DNA from: a virus
Virus record (IMG/VR): IMGVR_UViG_3300042453_001695
Location: 1 to 63,512 of that record
Strand: one strand, 5' to 3'
Length of the DNA: 63,512 bases
Shown: positions 1 to 6,501 of the stretch, in pieces
How the letters are laid out: every line of letters starts with the position of its first letter
Numbering within the stretch: position 1 is the first letter of the stretch
The notes under the pieces: generated by a model
Told to the model about the DNA's origin: nothing
The model's input: only the letters and a program-made list of their open reading frames with translations
Databases searched by the model: none
Translations under genes and position numbers: made by a program

Positions 1-51
1 GTCAAAGCCAAGAGTTTGATGTAGCAATGGACTAATACGAGTAATAGTCAT
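1..51 (-). CDS. Small heat-shock protein Hsp20, N-terminal fragment (runs off left edge)
   Basis: Only the first 17 codons are inside the window. They begin MTITRISPLLHQTLGFD and follow a strong Shine-Dalgarno AAGGAG. The pattern of a hydrophobic N-terminus, SPL, and then an (I/L/V)GFD box matches the start of IbpA/Hsp20-type small heat-shock proteins, in which SPLYRSxxGFDRLF is typical. Many marine T4-like phages carry an hsp20 gene near the replisome genes, so the context fits. In this family the protein is an ATP-independent holdase that binds unfolding proteins. The alpha-crystallin domain is outside the window, so the call rests on this short N-terminus and on context. Confidence 0.55.
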   Translation of the reverse strand, partial: MTITRISPLLHQTLGFD

Positions 52-81
52 GGTTTTCTCCTTTTTAAGCAAGTTAAAATT

Positions 82-104
82 TCGTGACCCCGAAGGCATC
101 ACGA
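82..104 (-). terminator. Stem-loop terminator candidate between the 60-aa gene and the hsp20-like gene
   Basis: Read on the minus strand, TCGTGA pairs with TCACGA and an inner C-C/G-G pair closes a TTCG tetraloop, with one bulged G. The stem is followed by AAATTTTAA, a weak U tract. It lies directly after the stop codon of the 60-codon gene and before the hsp20-like ribosome site. It may instead be an RNA-stability hairpin, because the U tract is broken. Confidence 0.45.
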
Positions 105-105
105 C

Positions 106-288
106 TTACTTGGCAATCACAAACGCCGTGCGATTAACAAGATAAGTTCTTTGCGGATTACTTTGATTAAAGACTTTGATAAACTCGTTACCACCTTCTC
201 TAATCACGTTATCATAATCCCGTGTATATACTTCTTCTTTAGTATATTTATTTATCAGTTTTACCACATTGTTTTTCACTTTGTTCAT
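106..288 (-). CDS. Hypothetical 60-aa phage protein
   Basis: This is a short ORF of 60 codons between regA and the hsp20-like gene, on the operon strand and 12 bases after the regA stop. The product is basic at the N-terminus (MNKVKNNVVKLINK) and has no membrane segment or recognised motif. I do not recognise the family. Its collinearity, tight spacing and the stem-loop that follows it support a real gene. Its position suggests expression together with the replisome operon. Confidence 0.55.
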   Translation of the reverse strand: MNKVKNNVVKLINKYTKEEVYTRDYDNVIREGGNEFIKVFNQSNPQRTYLVNRTAFVIAK

Positions 289-300
289 GATAAATTGGCA

Positions 301-702
301 TCAATCTTTTTTCTTTTTACCTATGTTATACTTGGCAATCAATTCCCAATTGTCTTTTTCCTTAAAGGAAATAATCTTAATCTGATGAATTGGTGCCATG
401 TTATCTTTGATTATATCATGATTAATCACTTTAATCAAGCCCCACTCTTCAAGTAAATTGGCAATTGCGTTTCGTCTTTGTATATCGTTTTCGGTAATTG
501 TTGATGGTTTACCGTCTAGTGCAAAAAGTTCTTTAAAGTGAACAATATAATACTTGCCTTGTTTATGTAAAATGTGGCAAGATTGATACAGAACCCTCTC
601 TTTTCTTGACGATACACCGATGCGTGTTAATGTTTCGCGTACTTTTAGAAAGTCATCCTCTTCTACAAGAACGACTTCAACAAACTTAGATATATCCACC
701 AT
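301..702 (-). CDS. regA: RegA translational repressor of early mRNAs
   Basis: At 133 residues it is close to T4 RegA (122). The core VRETLTRIGVSSRKERVLYQ, followed by SCHILHKQGKYYIVHFKEL, is very similar to T4 RegA, as are the (N/D)xIxRRNAIANLLEEWGLI and IISFKEKDNWELIAKY stretches. RegA is an RNA-binding protein that covers the start region of many early phage messages, including its own and those of the clamp and clamp loader. It blocks ribosome binding there. As in T4 it lies directly downstream of gp62, here with a one-base gap, so autoregulation within this operon is likely. The product has a short lysine-rich tail (GKKKKD). Confidence 0.95.
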   Translation of the reverse strand: MVDISKFVEVVLVEEDDFLKVRETLTRIGVSSRKERVLYQSCHILHKQGKYYIVHFKELFALDGKPSTITENDIQRRNAIANLLEEWGLIKVINHDIIKDNMAPIHQIKIISFKEKDNWELIAKYNIGKKKKD

Positions 703-703
703 G

Positions 704-1090
704 TCATTTTCCTAATCCACCCTTCTGGGTTTGTTCTTTTATTTGTTGGATTTGTTCTTTACTCAGAAGGCGTAAAGCGTCTTGTGCTTTAGAGTCGGAT
801 AGTCCAAAGACTATTTTGATACATTCCAAATCATCATTTTTTTCCGACTTTGCCCACTTCGCAAAAGGTCGTTTCATAGACCTGACAGTATTTAGCAAAA
901 AGTCATTTTGCATCTTTTTGTCAAGTCCATGAAGGCAATTCATCTCATTTGCGAACAGAACACAGTCTTTGTGATAAGATAAGGCTCGGTTGGTCAGAAA
1001 CGGATTATAGTTCTTCTCCGTGATCTCGTCCACAATGAGTTGATTTTTACTCTGTAGGATGGCGTTCACATAGTCAAAGAGTTTAATCAT
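704..1090 (-). CDS. 62: gp62, sliding-clamp loader small subunit
   Basis: The 128-residue product contains NPFLTNRALSYHKDCVLFAN and LVNTVR/KRPFAKWAK-like boxes typical of T4-like gp62. In the family one gp62 joins four gp44 subunits to load the gp45 clamp at primer-template junctions. It is shorter than T4 gp62 (187 residues), as in many marine T4-like phages. Its start overlaps the stop of the upstream membrane-protein gene by 4 bases (ATGA), indicating translational coupling, and regA follows after one base. In T4, genes 44 and 62 are adjacent. Here two small genes separate them. Confidence 0.88.
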   Translation of the reverse strand: MIKLFDYVNAILQSKNQLIVDEITEKNYNPFLTNRALSYHKDCVLFANEMNCLHGLDKKMQNDFLLNTVRSMKRPFAKWAKSEKNDDLECIKIVFGLSDSKAQDALRLLSKEQIQQIKEQTQKGGLGK

Positions 1091-1374
1091 GTCAAAAGTC
1101 TCACAAATCCTAAAGTATCTATAGATGTCAGCAGGAGGTAGTTAGCAAACATGCCAAAAGATTTCCTGCTATGAGCAGCCCAGGCACAGATAATACAACC
1201 AGTAATCCACATAGGATAAAGAACCAATAGGGGAGGGTTTGGTATGGTAAGTGCCATTGTAAGACTACACCCAATGCTAATAAACCAAGCAATAAGCTCG
1301 GCAATAAAGCGAACACGATTGCTATTCCAATCATCTTTAATCCAATCAAAAATATTGAAAAGTAAATTATTCAT
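1087..1374 (-). CDS. Small membrane protein inserted between gp44 and gp62
   Basis: The 95-residue product has two or three hydrophobic segments: about residues 24-44 (ELIAWFISIGCSLTMAL), 48-68 (PLLVLYPMWITGCIICAWAA) and possibly 74-90. Short charged regions lie between them. Trp, Tyr and Pro near the segment ends suggest a polytopic inner-membrane protein. I recognise no family or enzymatic motif. It overlaps its neighbours by 4 bases on both sides, so it is translated as part of the clamp-loader operon. A role in holding replication at the membrane is conceivable but unsupported. Confidence 0.7.
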   Translation of the reverse strand: MNNLLFNIFDWIKDDWNSNRVRFIAELIAWFISIGCSLTMALTIPNPPLLVLYPMWITGCIICAWAAHSRKSFGMFANYLLLTSIDTLGFVRLLT

Positions 1375-1832
1375 GCATAACTTGAATCTGCATATTTAAT
1401 TAATTCATCTATTTCACTTTGATGTAGCTTTTGAATAGGAACAAGTGCATCTTGCTCAATCGGAATTACGATCATTTTATTACCGAACTTTGTCGTGTAT
1501 CTTTCTGAAATGGTAAAATTTTTAGGGTCTGCTTTAAAAATCCAGCCTCCCCATTTGTAATTTCGTTTCATCAAAGGTGGTATGGACACAAAATAAAGTT
1601 CATCCACATTCCTACATTTTTGTAGTTGATTTTCTCTAAATGTAAAAGCATTTTTCATAACAAATGGTTGTTCAGTTTTCACTTCAACCATTTTACCATC
1701 AACAATCATATCTTTCATACGATCAAAATGATCAATTGATTCTTGAACTTTACGACCTTGACTATTAAAGTAATTTACAATAATTTTCTCACCAATTCTT
1801 CCTAGTATGTCAATTTTATCTTTATGTTTCAT
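1371..1832 (-). CDS. Putative PD-(D/E)XK-type nuclease inserted in the clamp-loader operon
   Basis: The 153-residue product begins with a helix carrying GRIGEKIIVNYF, followed by KDMIVDGKMVEVKTE. The order Glu in helix 1, Asp before a beta turn, then E-V-K fits the PD-(D/E)XK core seen in Holliday-junction resolvases and repair nucleases. The C-terminal half (YFVSIPPLMKRNYKWGGWIF) is aromatic and unfamiliar. It overlaps gp44 by 4 bases upstream and the membrane-protein gene downstream. A nuclease made with the clamp loader could act in repair or host DNA breakdown, but this is inferred from a short motif only. An inactive structural homologue is also possible. Confidence 0.55.
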   Translation of the reverse strand: MKHKDKIDILGRIGEKIIVNYFNSQGRKVQESIDHFDRMKDMIVDGKMVEVKTEQPFVMKNAFTFRENQLQKCRNVDELYFVSIPPLMKRNYKWGGWIFKADPKNFTISERYTTKFGNKMIVIPIEQDALVPIQKLHQSEIDELIKYADSSYA

Positions 1833-2761
1833 TTGAACTCCGCATTAGCCATAATTTCTGTCAGACAAGCAACAAGATTAATTTCAGCATCAGCAACAAA
1901 TGCTTGCTTATACTGATAGTCGGCAAGAATAATGACAACTTGTGGAATACTCTGAGGCTTTAAGACATCGTATAACGAATCATAAAGTTTGCGAAAGAAT
2001 GTCGTGTTATCAATTTCAGTTGTTGCTGCCCATTTACGGACGGATGTAAAGTCTTTTTCTTTCAGATGTTTGACAATCTGTGTGATGGAAATATCACCAA
2101 TCTGAGAGAGTATGCCTACATCAATCTTGCCGAGTTGAGAGTAGCGTTGTAGTTCATTAATAACACGACGAAAATCTGGAAAATGTTTTTTGATAAGTTC
2201 AGCAACAACCTTCTTATCGTAGTCAACTTTTTCCGAATCTAGAATAAACTCAATGCGCTTGAGAAACGCAGATGCCATTTGCGCTTTTTCACCATTTTGT
2301 AAACTAAAATCGATTACTGCACATCGTGAATGTAAAGGATCAATAATTCGATTTTTGTAATTACAAGTAAAGATGAAAGAACAGTTGGACGCAAACTCCT
2401 CAATTGCGTTACGGAGTGCTGGCTGAGTTGAGTTTGGATTTAGGTAGTCTGCTTCATCGATGATGATAACTTTTCGACCACCCGAAAATGACATCGATGA
2501 AGCATAACTTTTAATTTTGTTTCTGAATACATCAATGCCTGATTCATCAGAACCATTGATTATCATGTAATCGCAATCTATTTCGTTGCACATCGCTTTG
2601 GCGATTGTTGTCTTGCCCACGCCTGCGCCACCAGATAGAAGCAGATTTGGTATCTGTTTCTGATTCACATATTCTTGAAAGACTGTTTTCAATCTTTCTG
2701 GAAGAATACAATCTGATACCGTTCGTGGTCGATGTTTTTCGACCCACAGTAGATGGTTCAT
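1829..2761 (-). CDS. 44: gp44, sliding-clamp loader ATPase subunit
   Basis: This is a 310-residue AAA+ protein, close in length to T4 gp44 (319). It starts LLWVEKHRPRTVSDCILP, the usual clamp-loader N-terminus. Walker A GGAGVGKTT is at residues 44-52, Walker B IIIDEAD ends at 105, sensor 1 is in FIFTCNYKNRI, and the SRC arginine-finger motif is at 145-147. With gp62 it opens and loads gp45 in an ATP-dependent step. It lies downstream of gp45 and a 69-codon gene. The 36-base gap before it contains a candidate promoter. Confidence 0.97.
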   Translation of the reverse strand: MNHLLWVEKHRPRTVSDCILPERLKTVFQEYVNQKQIPNLLLSGGAGVGKTTIAKAMCNEIDCDYMIINGSDESGIDVFRNKIKSYASSMSFSGGRKVIIIDEADYLNPNSTQPALRNAIEEFASNCSFIFTCNYKNRIIDPLHSRCAVIDFSLQNGEKAQMASAFLKRIEFILDSEKVDYDKKVVAELIKKHFPDFRRVINELQRYSQLGKIDVGILSQIGDISITQIVKHLKEKDFTSVRKWAATTEIDNTTFFRKLYDSLYDVLKPQSIPQVVIILADYQYKQAFVADAEINLVACLTEIMANAEFK

Positions 2762-2791
2762 AATTACCTTTCACAAAAATCATAATGTAAT

Positions 2792-2820
2792 ATTATATCA
2801 GTCAGCGTTCAATCGTGCAA
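2792..2820 (-). promoter_or_regulatory. Candidate sigma70-type promoter for gp44
   Basis: On the minus strand, TTGCAC is followed after 17 bases by a perfect TATAAT. The -10 ends at 2792, about 30 bases before the gp44 start codon. The -35 lies in the end of the preceding 69-codon gene and matches the consensus at only three positions, so this would be an extended or weak promoter. It could give gp44 and the genes after it an extra internal start within the replisome operon. Confidence 0.4.
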
Positions 2821-3007
2821 CAACATCCAAGTAATTTTCTTTTACTTGCCAGTCAATGCCATTAACGCCTTGTAGAACAGTCCGTGATCTAATATCTTTA
2901 TTTGGACTGTTCAATTCAAAAACAGAAGTAATTGCATCTACGTTGATAGCAATTGAATCACCATCAAATGTAGGTTCTGCATTGGTAAAATAAATGAACT
3001 TACTCAT
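2798..3007 (-). CDS. Hypothetical 69-aa protein between gp45 and gp44
   Basis: The 69-residue product contains INVDAITSVFEL and the ending VKENYLDVVARLNAD. It looks like a compact alpha/beta protein without membrane segments. It overlaps the end of gp45 by 4 bases (ATGA), so it is translationally coupled to the sliding clamp. T4 has no equivalent at this site. I do not recognise the family. The layout strand-turn-strand (AITSVFEL, SRTVLQG, WQVKENY) resembles small phage proteins of unknown role. Confidence 0.7.
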   Translation of the reverse strand: MSKFIYFTNAEPTFDGDSIAINVDAITSVFELNSPNKDIRSRTVLQGVNGIDWQVKENYLDVVARLNAD

Positions 3008-3690
3008 ACTGAACCTTTCTCATATTTTGAACCAGTTTCCGTTGCAATCCAATATTGCAAGTTTAGGTCTTTATGTTTAAAGTTTGAAATACCCTGTGAA
3101 GAAACTTTTACCTCATATGAACCAGATATCATCTTCAAGTTTTCGACTTTAAAAATCATCGTATACTTGTCACCATTACCCTCAGCAATTTCAAGTGAGT
3201 CTGTGTGTGCTGCATCATTCGTCATATCAAGTGCATTGATGAATACTTTGTTTCCATCGGATTCAATCGCAACATACGTCGAAGACAATACATTTGCTGC
3301 ACTCATAATCCAATCGAAGTCTGCTTGATTAAGCACAAGATTTATCTCAGATTCTGGCATGGCAATAGGCTTGTCTGATGCGGCAACAATCAAGTTAGGC
3401 GAACAGAAGCGATATCTAATTTTGCTGCGACCTTTTAAACCAAAAATCAAAACATCATTATTGTCAAACTCAATCACAGGTTCATCTTTGTGTAGAGTTA
3501 GTACAGATAAAAAGTTGTTAAGATCGTATACACCAAACTCTGCTGGAATTTCTTCAGAGATGACCGCTTCAGCCATTACATTCTTTCGTGAAGAAACGGT
3601 ACGAAGTGTTTTACCTTTTCTAAAAAGAATACCTTGATTGATTGTCGCAAAGTTTTTAAGAATGTTAATTGTATCACCAGAAAGTTTCAT
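3004..3690 (-). CDS. 45: gp45, DNA polymerase sliding clamp
   Basis: The 228 residues equal T4 gp45 in length. The N-terminus MKLSGDTINILKNFATINQG matches the T4 pattern MKLSxDTxxLLKNFATINxG, and the AVYDLNNFLSVL-like stretch follows. The family forms a ring-shaped homotrimer that tethers polymerase gp43 to DNA and, together with gp55 and gp33, activates late transcription. A gp55 gene is present in this window (14370-14912), so both functions are likely. The gene overlaps the next small gene by 4 bases and follows the DUF3310-like gene closely. Confidence 0.96.
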   Translation of the reverse strand: MKLSGDTINILKNFATINQGILFRKGKTLRTVSSRKNVMAEAVISEEIPAEFGVYDLNNFLSVLTLHKDEPVIEFDNNDVLIFGLKGRSKIRYRFCSPNLIVAASDKPIAMPESEINLVLNQADFDWIMSAANVLSSTYVAIESDGNKVFINALDMTNDAAHTDSLEIAEGNGDKYTMIFKVENLKMISGSYEVKVSSQGISNFKHKDLNLQYWIATETGSKYEKGSV

Positions 3691-3693
3691 AAT

Positions 3694-3963
3694 TTATTTC
3701 CTTGTCAAATCATGATTGTGTAAAGCCATTATAGCATAATGAACGACTTTCATCAAGTCATCACGATTATAGCCGTTCTTTTTGCCGTAACGCTGTGCAT
3801 ACTTCATAATATTTCCAATACAAAATCCTTCACCATGACCGCTGTCCATGATAAATTCTGATGCTTGAAATTTGTTTTGTGAGTAATGTTGTCCGTATGT
3901 CTTATTAACATACTCTTGTATTTCTTTAAGAATACGGTCTTCACTATACTTGTAATTGATCAC
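3694..3963 (-). CDS. DUF3310-like small protein
   Basis: The 89-residue product has the C-terminal block IGNIMKYAQRYGKKNGYNRD followed by LMKVVHYAIMALHNHD. This resembles the helical DUF3310 domain, in which (N)xxKYxxRxxxKxxxxxDLxKaxxY is typical. DUF3310 proteins are common in phages, sometimes fused to nucleotide kinases, and their biochemical role is not settled. The gene overlaps the upstream glycosyltransferase gene by 4 bases and sits just before gp45, so it belongs to the replication transcript. Confidence 0.65.
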   Translation of the reverse strand: MINYKYSEDRILKEIQEYVNKTYGQHYSQNKFQASEFIMDSGHGEGFCIGNIMKYAQRYGKKNGYNRDDLMKVVHYAIMALHNHDLTRK

Positions 3964-4775
3964 AAGCGTCCCGTATACTGAGCAACTGCTGGCATGTTAC
4001 CAGTAAATGCATATGTACCAATGTGTTGAGTACGCATCCATGGACACAACCAAACTTGTCCACCAAGTTTACGCCACATCTGACAGAACATATAATCTTC
4101 TGATAGATAACGATCAGAACCACCACCAGTATAACTATTGACAGTATCAATTACCGTATCAAAGTATGCATGAATATATCGTGATCCATCAAAATGTTCT
4201 TGACCAACATGGTCTGGTTTGTAACGAATTTGTGGAAATGCTTCTGCCATTTTATCAAATACATGGCGTTTGATCATCATGTGACCTGTACCAATTTCCA
4301 TAACTTGAAGTGGTTCAGATACTTGAAACTGTTCTGTCCCTTTTACCACATTGAAGACATATTCTCCAACTAGATTCTCAAGTTCTCTTGGATTTAAATC
4401 AGGATTACGTCTTGCTGTGTCAGCAATGTTACCCCAATTAATTGATTTTTTAGGATAAGGTCCACCAATTACATCTTTGTCTAGTGCCATCAATGCTACG
4501 ATGTCATTCGGATCGAAGTGAATATCAGAATCGATGAACATCAAGTGTGTGTAGTCTGTGCGTAGAAATTCATCTACGAGGTAATTTCTTGCTCTTGTGA
4601 TTAGAGATTCGTTAAAGAGGAAGGAAAACTTGACTTCAATGCCATATTTGATCATCACGGTCTGTAGATCAAGACACGATTTCATATAGAGTCCGTGATT
4701 CATACCACCATACATTGGTGTAGCCACGAACAATTTGTTTTTTCTTAACTCTTCAAGATTGACTTGTATCTGCAT
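3960..4775 (-). CDS. GT-A-fold glycosyltransferase
   Basis: The 271-residue protein opens with a strand and loop KLFVATPMYGGMNHGLYM. A DxD-type metal/nucleotide-sugar motif follows in THLMFIDSDIHFDP at about residues 76-89, and GGPYPKK after that. These are features of inverting GT-A glycosyltransferases. A His/Trp-rich C-terminus (CPWMRTQHIGTYAFTG) is typical of a relative found in many T4-like marine phages. Donor and acceptor are unknown. It could act on phage DNA, virion proteins or host surface glycans. The gene is preceded by a strong terminator and starts the segment leading into the replisome operon. Confidence 0.8.
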   Translation of the reverse strand: MQIQVNLEELRKNKLFVATPMYGGMNHGLYMKSCLDLQTVMIKYGIEVKFSFLFNESLITRARNYLVDEFLRTDYTHLMFIDSDIHFDPNDIVALMALDKDVIGGPYPKKSINWGNIADTARRNPDLNPRELENLVGEYVFNVVKGTEQFQVSEPLQVMEIGTGHMMIKRHVFDKMAEAFPQIRYKPDHVGQEHFDGSRYIHAYFDTVIDTVNSYTGGGSDRYLSEDYMFCQMWRKLGGQVWLCPWMRTQHIGTYAFTGNMPAVAQYTGRL

Positions 4776-4787
4776 AATTTATCCATG

Positions 4788-4826
4788 AAAAAAAGTGAGA
4801 ACACATAGTATATATATGCTCTCACT
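4788..4826 (-). terminator. Rho-independent terminator after the winged-helix gene
   Basis: On the minus strand, AGTGAGA pairs with TCTCACT, and an inner CATA/TATG pairing shortens the loop. The stem runs straight into TTTTTTT. It lies 18 bases after the stop codon of the winged-helix gene and 12 bases before the glycosyltransferase start. It should separate the regulator transcript from the replication genes. Confidence 0.75.
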
Positions 4827-4843
4827 CAATTCTTTAGCTTTTT

Positions 4844-5107
4844 TTAGGCAAAAGCTTGAGCACCAAGAACTGCATGTGCCATAGCGACCATTTCTTTGCT
4901 TGGCTTACCTAGACGGTAGTATGTGATAGTACGACCGTTGTCGAGTTTTTTCTTGTTGGTATAGATGCAGTGGCCTTCTGCACGAAGTTCTTCAATACGG
5001 GCACCGACATTGCTGATACCGAAACGTGCTTTTGCTTGAGCAACAGTCAACGTGTTATAAGGACCTTCTTTAGAAAGGTAGTTAAGAATTTTCTGTTTCG
5101 CAGACAT
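4844..5107 (-). CDS. Winged helix-turn-helix DNA-binding protein
   Basis: The 87-residue product reads as a small winged helix. LNYLSKEGPYNTLTVAQAKAR (about residues 8-28) gives helices 1 and 2, FGISNVGARIEELRAEGHCI is the recognition helix, and TITYYRLGKPS forms the wing strand. This layout matches the small HTH domain often found in cyanophage-like T4 relatives and other phages. The gene is monocistronic: its own TTGACA/TACAAT promoter lies upstream, a GGAG ribosome site precedes the ATG, and a terminator follows. That isolation fits a transcription regulator. Its target is unknown. Confidence 0.75.
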   Translation of the reverse strand: MSAKQKILNYLSKEGPYNTLTVAQAKARFGISNVGARIEELRAEGHCIYTNKKKLDNGRTITYYRLGKPSKEMVAMAHAVLGAQAFA

Positions 5108-5129
5108 TCAATTTACTCCATAAAAAAAT

Positions 5130-5162
5130 AGTCGCACTAGAAAATATTAAGTAGAGGCGACT
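5130..5162 (-). other. Inverted repeat in the leader of the winged-helix gene
   Basis: On the minus strand, AGTCGC (5162-5157) pairs with GCGACT (5135-5130) across about 21 bases, and ATTTTTTT follows just before the ribosome site. It resembles a weak intrinsic terminator or attenuator located after the promoter at 5181-5209 and before the gene. The long loop makes efficient termination doubtful. It could instead be an operator for the regulator encoded downstream. Confidence 0.35.
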
Positions 5163-5180
5163 TTTCTCTACATAATTATC

Positions 5181-5209
5181 ATTGTATAAAAAAAAATAGG
5201 GTGTGTCAA
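5181..5209 (-). promoter_or_regulatory. sigma70 promoter for the winged-helix gene, overlapping a terminator
   Basis: Minus-strand TTGACA (5209-5204) and TACAAT (5186-5181) are separated by exactly 17 bases. The -35 is a perfect consensus and the -10 matches at five of six positions. Transcription would start near 5174 and enter the winged-helix gene at 5107. The -35 hexamer lies in the loop and 3' arm of the terminator that ends the upstream ATPase transcript, and the terminator's U tract fills most of the spacer. Confidence 0.7.
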
Positions 5210-5220
5210 CACACACCCTA
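5188..5220 (-). terminator. Strong Rho-independent terminator of the CobS-like ATPase gene
   Basis: On the minus strand TAGGGTGTGT pairs perfectly with ACACACCCTA around a GTTG loop and is followed by nine T. It starts 20 bases after the stop codon of the ATPase gene. The same sequence holds the -35 hexamer of the next promoter, so one element ends one transcript and starts the next. Confidence 0.85.
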
Positions 5221-5240
5221 GGTAAATGTGAAAGACTACC

Positions 5241-6428
5241 TTAGAATGGAATCTCTTCGGTATTTTTGGTAGGCTCAACAGCAGTTTTTTCTGCTTTTAC
5301 GGAAGGATCAATACCCGCATCAATTTTGGTATACAAATCGAAGAAGGTAGCTTTAGTATCAGCATCAAAACGATTCAAACAATAGTCAATCGCTTTTTTC
5401 TTATCGCCGTAGATACCAAATGTTTTGACAATGTGTACCAGACGGCGTGTTGAAATAACTTCATCACAGCCACCATCAGCAAAAGTATTACGAATTACAT
5501 TTGCCCAAGACACAAGATTTTTGGCAAACACTTCATCAGAGCGACCGACTGAATCAAGTTCTTTACCGATAATTTTTTCTTCAACACGAACTGGTGGCCA
5601 TTCTTGTTCCATTGTGTTAGGAAAACGCTCAAGAAAGGCTTCGTTCAATACGTTGGTAAACATATAGCGACCGTCTTCGGAACCTTTACCCTTTGTGTTA
5701 GCAGTAGCGAACACAGTAAAGCCAGGTGCAGGTGTTACCAATTCATTCTTTTTCTTCAGCAAGAATGGTTTACCCTCAAGTACCCGCTGCAAGCACGAAA
5801 GATTTTGTGCGCCGTAGTCGATCTCATCAATACAGAGAACAGCACCCTGACGGGCTGCTACAGTCACAGGACCGTCACGCCATTCCATCTGACCGTTGAT
5901 TAGAACATAGTTACCAAGAAGATCACCCTCGTCGGTATCTGGTGTCATTGATACGCAAACGAACTTGCGTTTTGCTTTTGCACAAGCCTGTTCGATTGAC
6001 ATTGTTTTACCGTTACCAGACTGACCAGTAATAAACACAGGAAAGAACTGATTAGATTTCACAATTGACAACACATCTTCAAAGTTGCCAAAAGGAACAT
6101 AGTTGCTATATTGAGAAGGAATCAGATTCTCAAGTTCAAGATCAGTTGTCACATTCGCAATACGATTGCCAGGCAAGACATCGGTTTTTGTCATAGGTAT
6201 TACTTGAGCAACCATATTAATATTTGCTGCTGGAGCAGCGTTGGAGACTCCAGGAACGCGGAACACACCACGCTTTAGCTTGTATGCTTCTTCTTTAAAA
6301 AACCATTGTGGCCAGTTTATTCCTGTCTTCTCTACAACGGCACGAACATCATCACGGGTAACTTCAGATTTGCCAGTTGCAATAAGTGCATCAATAAAAG
6401 CTTGGCGTTTGTTAGCACGACTTGTCAT
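5241..6428 (-). CDS. MoxR/CobS-like AAA+ ATPase
   Basis: The 395-residue protein has an N-terminal region carrying VEKTGINWPQWFFKEEAYK, often annotated as the CobS N-terminal part. An AAA+ core follows with Walker A GQSGNGKT at about residue 135, the loop TPDTDEGDLLGNY, Walker B VLCIDEIDYG at about 200 and sensor 1 FTVFATANTKGKG. It resembles the CobS subunit of aerobic cobaltochelatase and MoxR chaperones. Phages of this type lack the rest of the cobalamin pathway, so a partner-remodelling role with the VWA protein encoded just upstream is more likely. The gene has a perfect consensus promoter (6459-6487), a GGAG ribosome site and a strong terminator. Confidence 0.85.
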   Translation of the reverse strand: MTSRANKRQAFIDALIATGKSEVTRDDVRAVVEKTGINWPQWFFKEEAYKLKRGVFRVPGVSNAAPAANINMVAQVIPMTKTDVLPGNRIANVTTDLELENLIPSQYSNYVPFGNFEDVLSIVKSNQFFPVFITGQSGNGKTMSIEQACAKAKRKFVCVSMTPDTDEGDLLGNYVLINGQMEWRDGPVTVAARQGAVLCIDEIDYGAQNLSCLQRVLEGKPFLLKKKNELVTPAPGFTVFATANTKGKGSEDGRYMFTNVLNEAFLERFPNTMEQEWPPVRVEEKIIGKELDSVGRSDEVFAKNLVSWANVIRNTFADGGCDEVISTRRLVHIVKTFGIYGDKKKAIDYCLNRFDADTKATFFDLYTKIDAGIDPSVKAEKTAVEPTKNTEEIPF

Positions 6429-6458
6429 AATATAAACTCCATCACATTAGGAACTATC

Positions 6459-6487
6459 ATTATAAAAGAATATCGCCACTCTGTCAA
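6459..6487 (-). promoter_or_regulatory. Perfect sigma70 promoter for the AAA+ ATPase gene
   Basis: Minus-strand TTGACA (6487-6482), a 17-base spacer and TATAAT (6464-6459) make a full consensus promoter. The -10 ends 30 bases before the ATG at 6428. The -35 overlaps the loop and 3' arm of the stem-loop that follows the VWA-protein gene. The host sigma70-type factor should read it, which suggests early expression. Confidence 0.8.
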
Positions 6488-6495
6488 GTGGCGAT
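6472..6495 (-). terminator. Stem-loop after the VWA/peptidase-like gene
   Basis: A perfect 9-bp stem, ATCGCCACT with AGTGGCGAT, encloses a 6-base loop and starts 6 bases after the stop codon at 6502. It is followed by ATTCTTTTAT, a U-rich but interrupted tract. It is probably a terminator or an mRNA 3'-end stabiliser. It shares bases with the promoter at 6459-6487. Confidence 0.6.
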
Positions 6496-6501
6496 GCATT
6501 A

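Noticed and set aside
151-456. Plus-strand ORF of about 100 codons opposite regA
   Set aside because: It lies antisense to regA, has a low-complexity Phe/Ile-rich product caused by AT-rich DNA, and has no ribosome site. No convincing plus-strand gene exists in the window.
3682-3710. TTGACA on the minus strand at 3710-3705 as a promoter for gp45
   Set aside because: No TATAAT-like sequence lies 16-18 bases downstream. The hexamer is part of the DLTRK coding end of the preceding gene.
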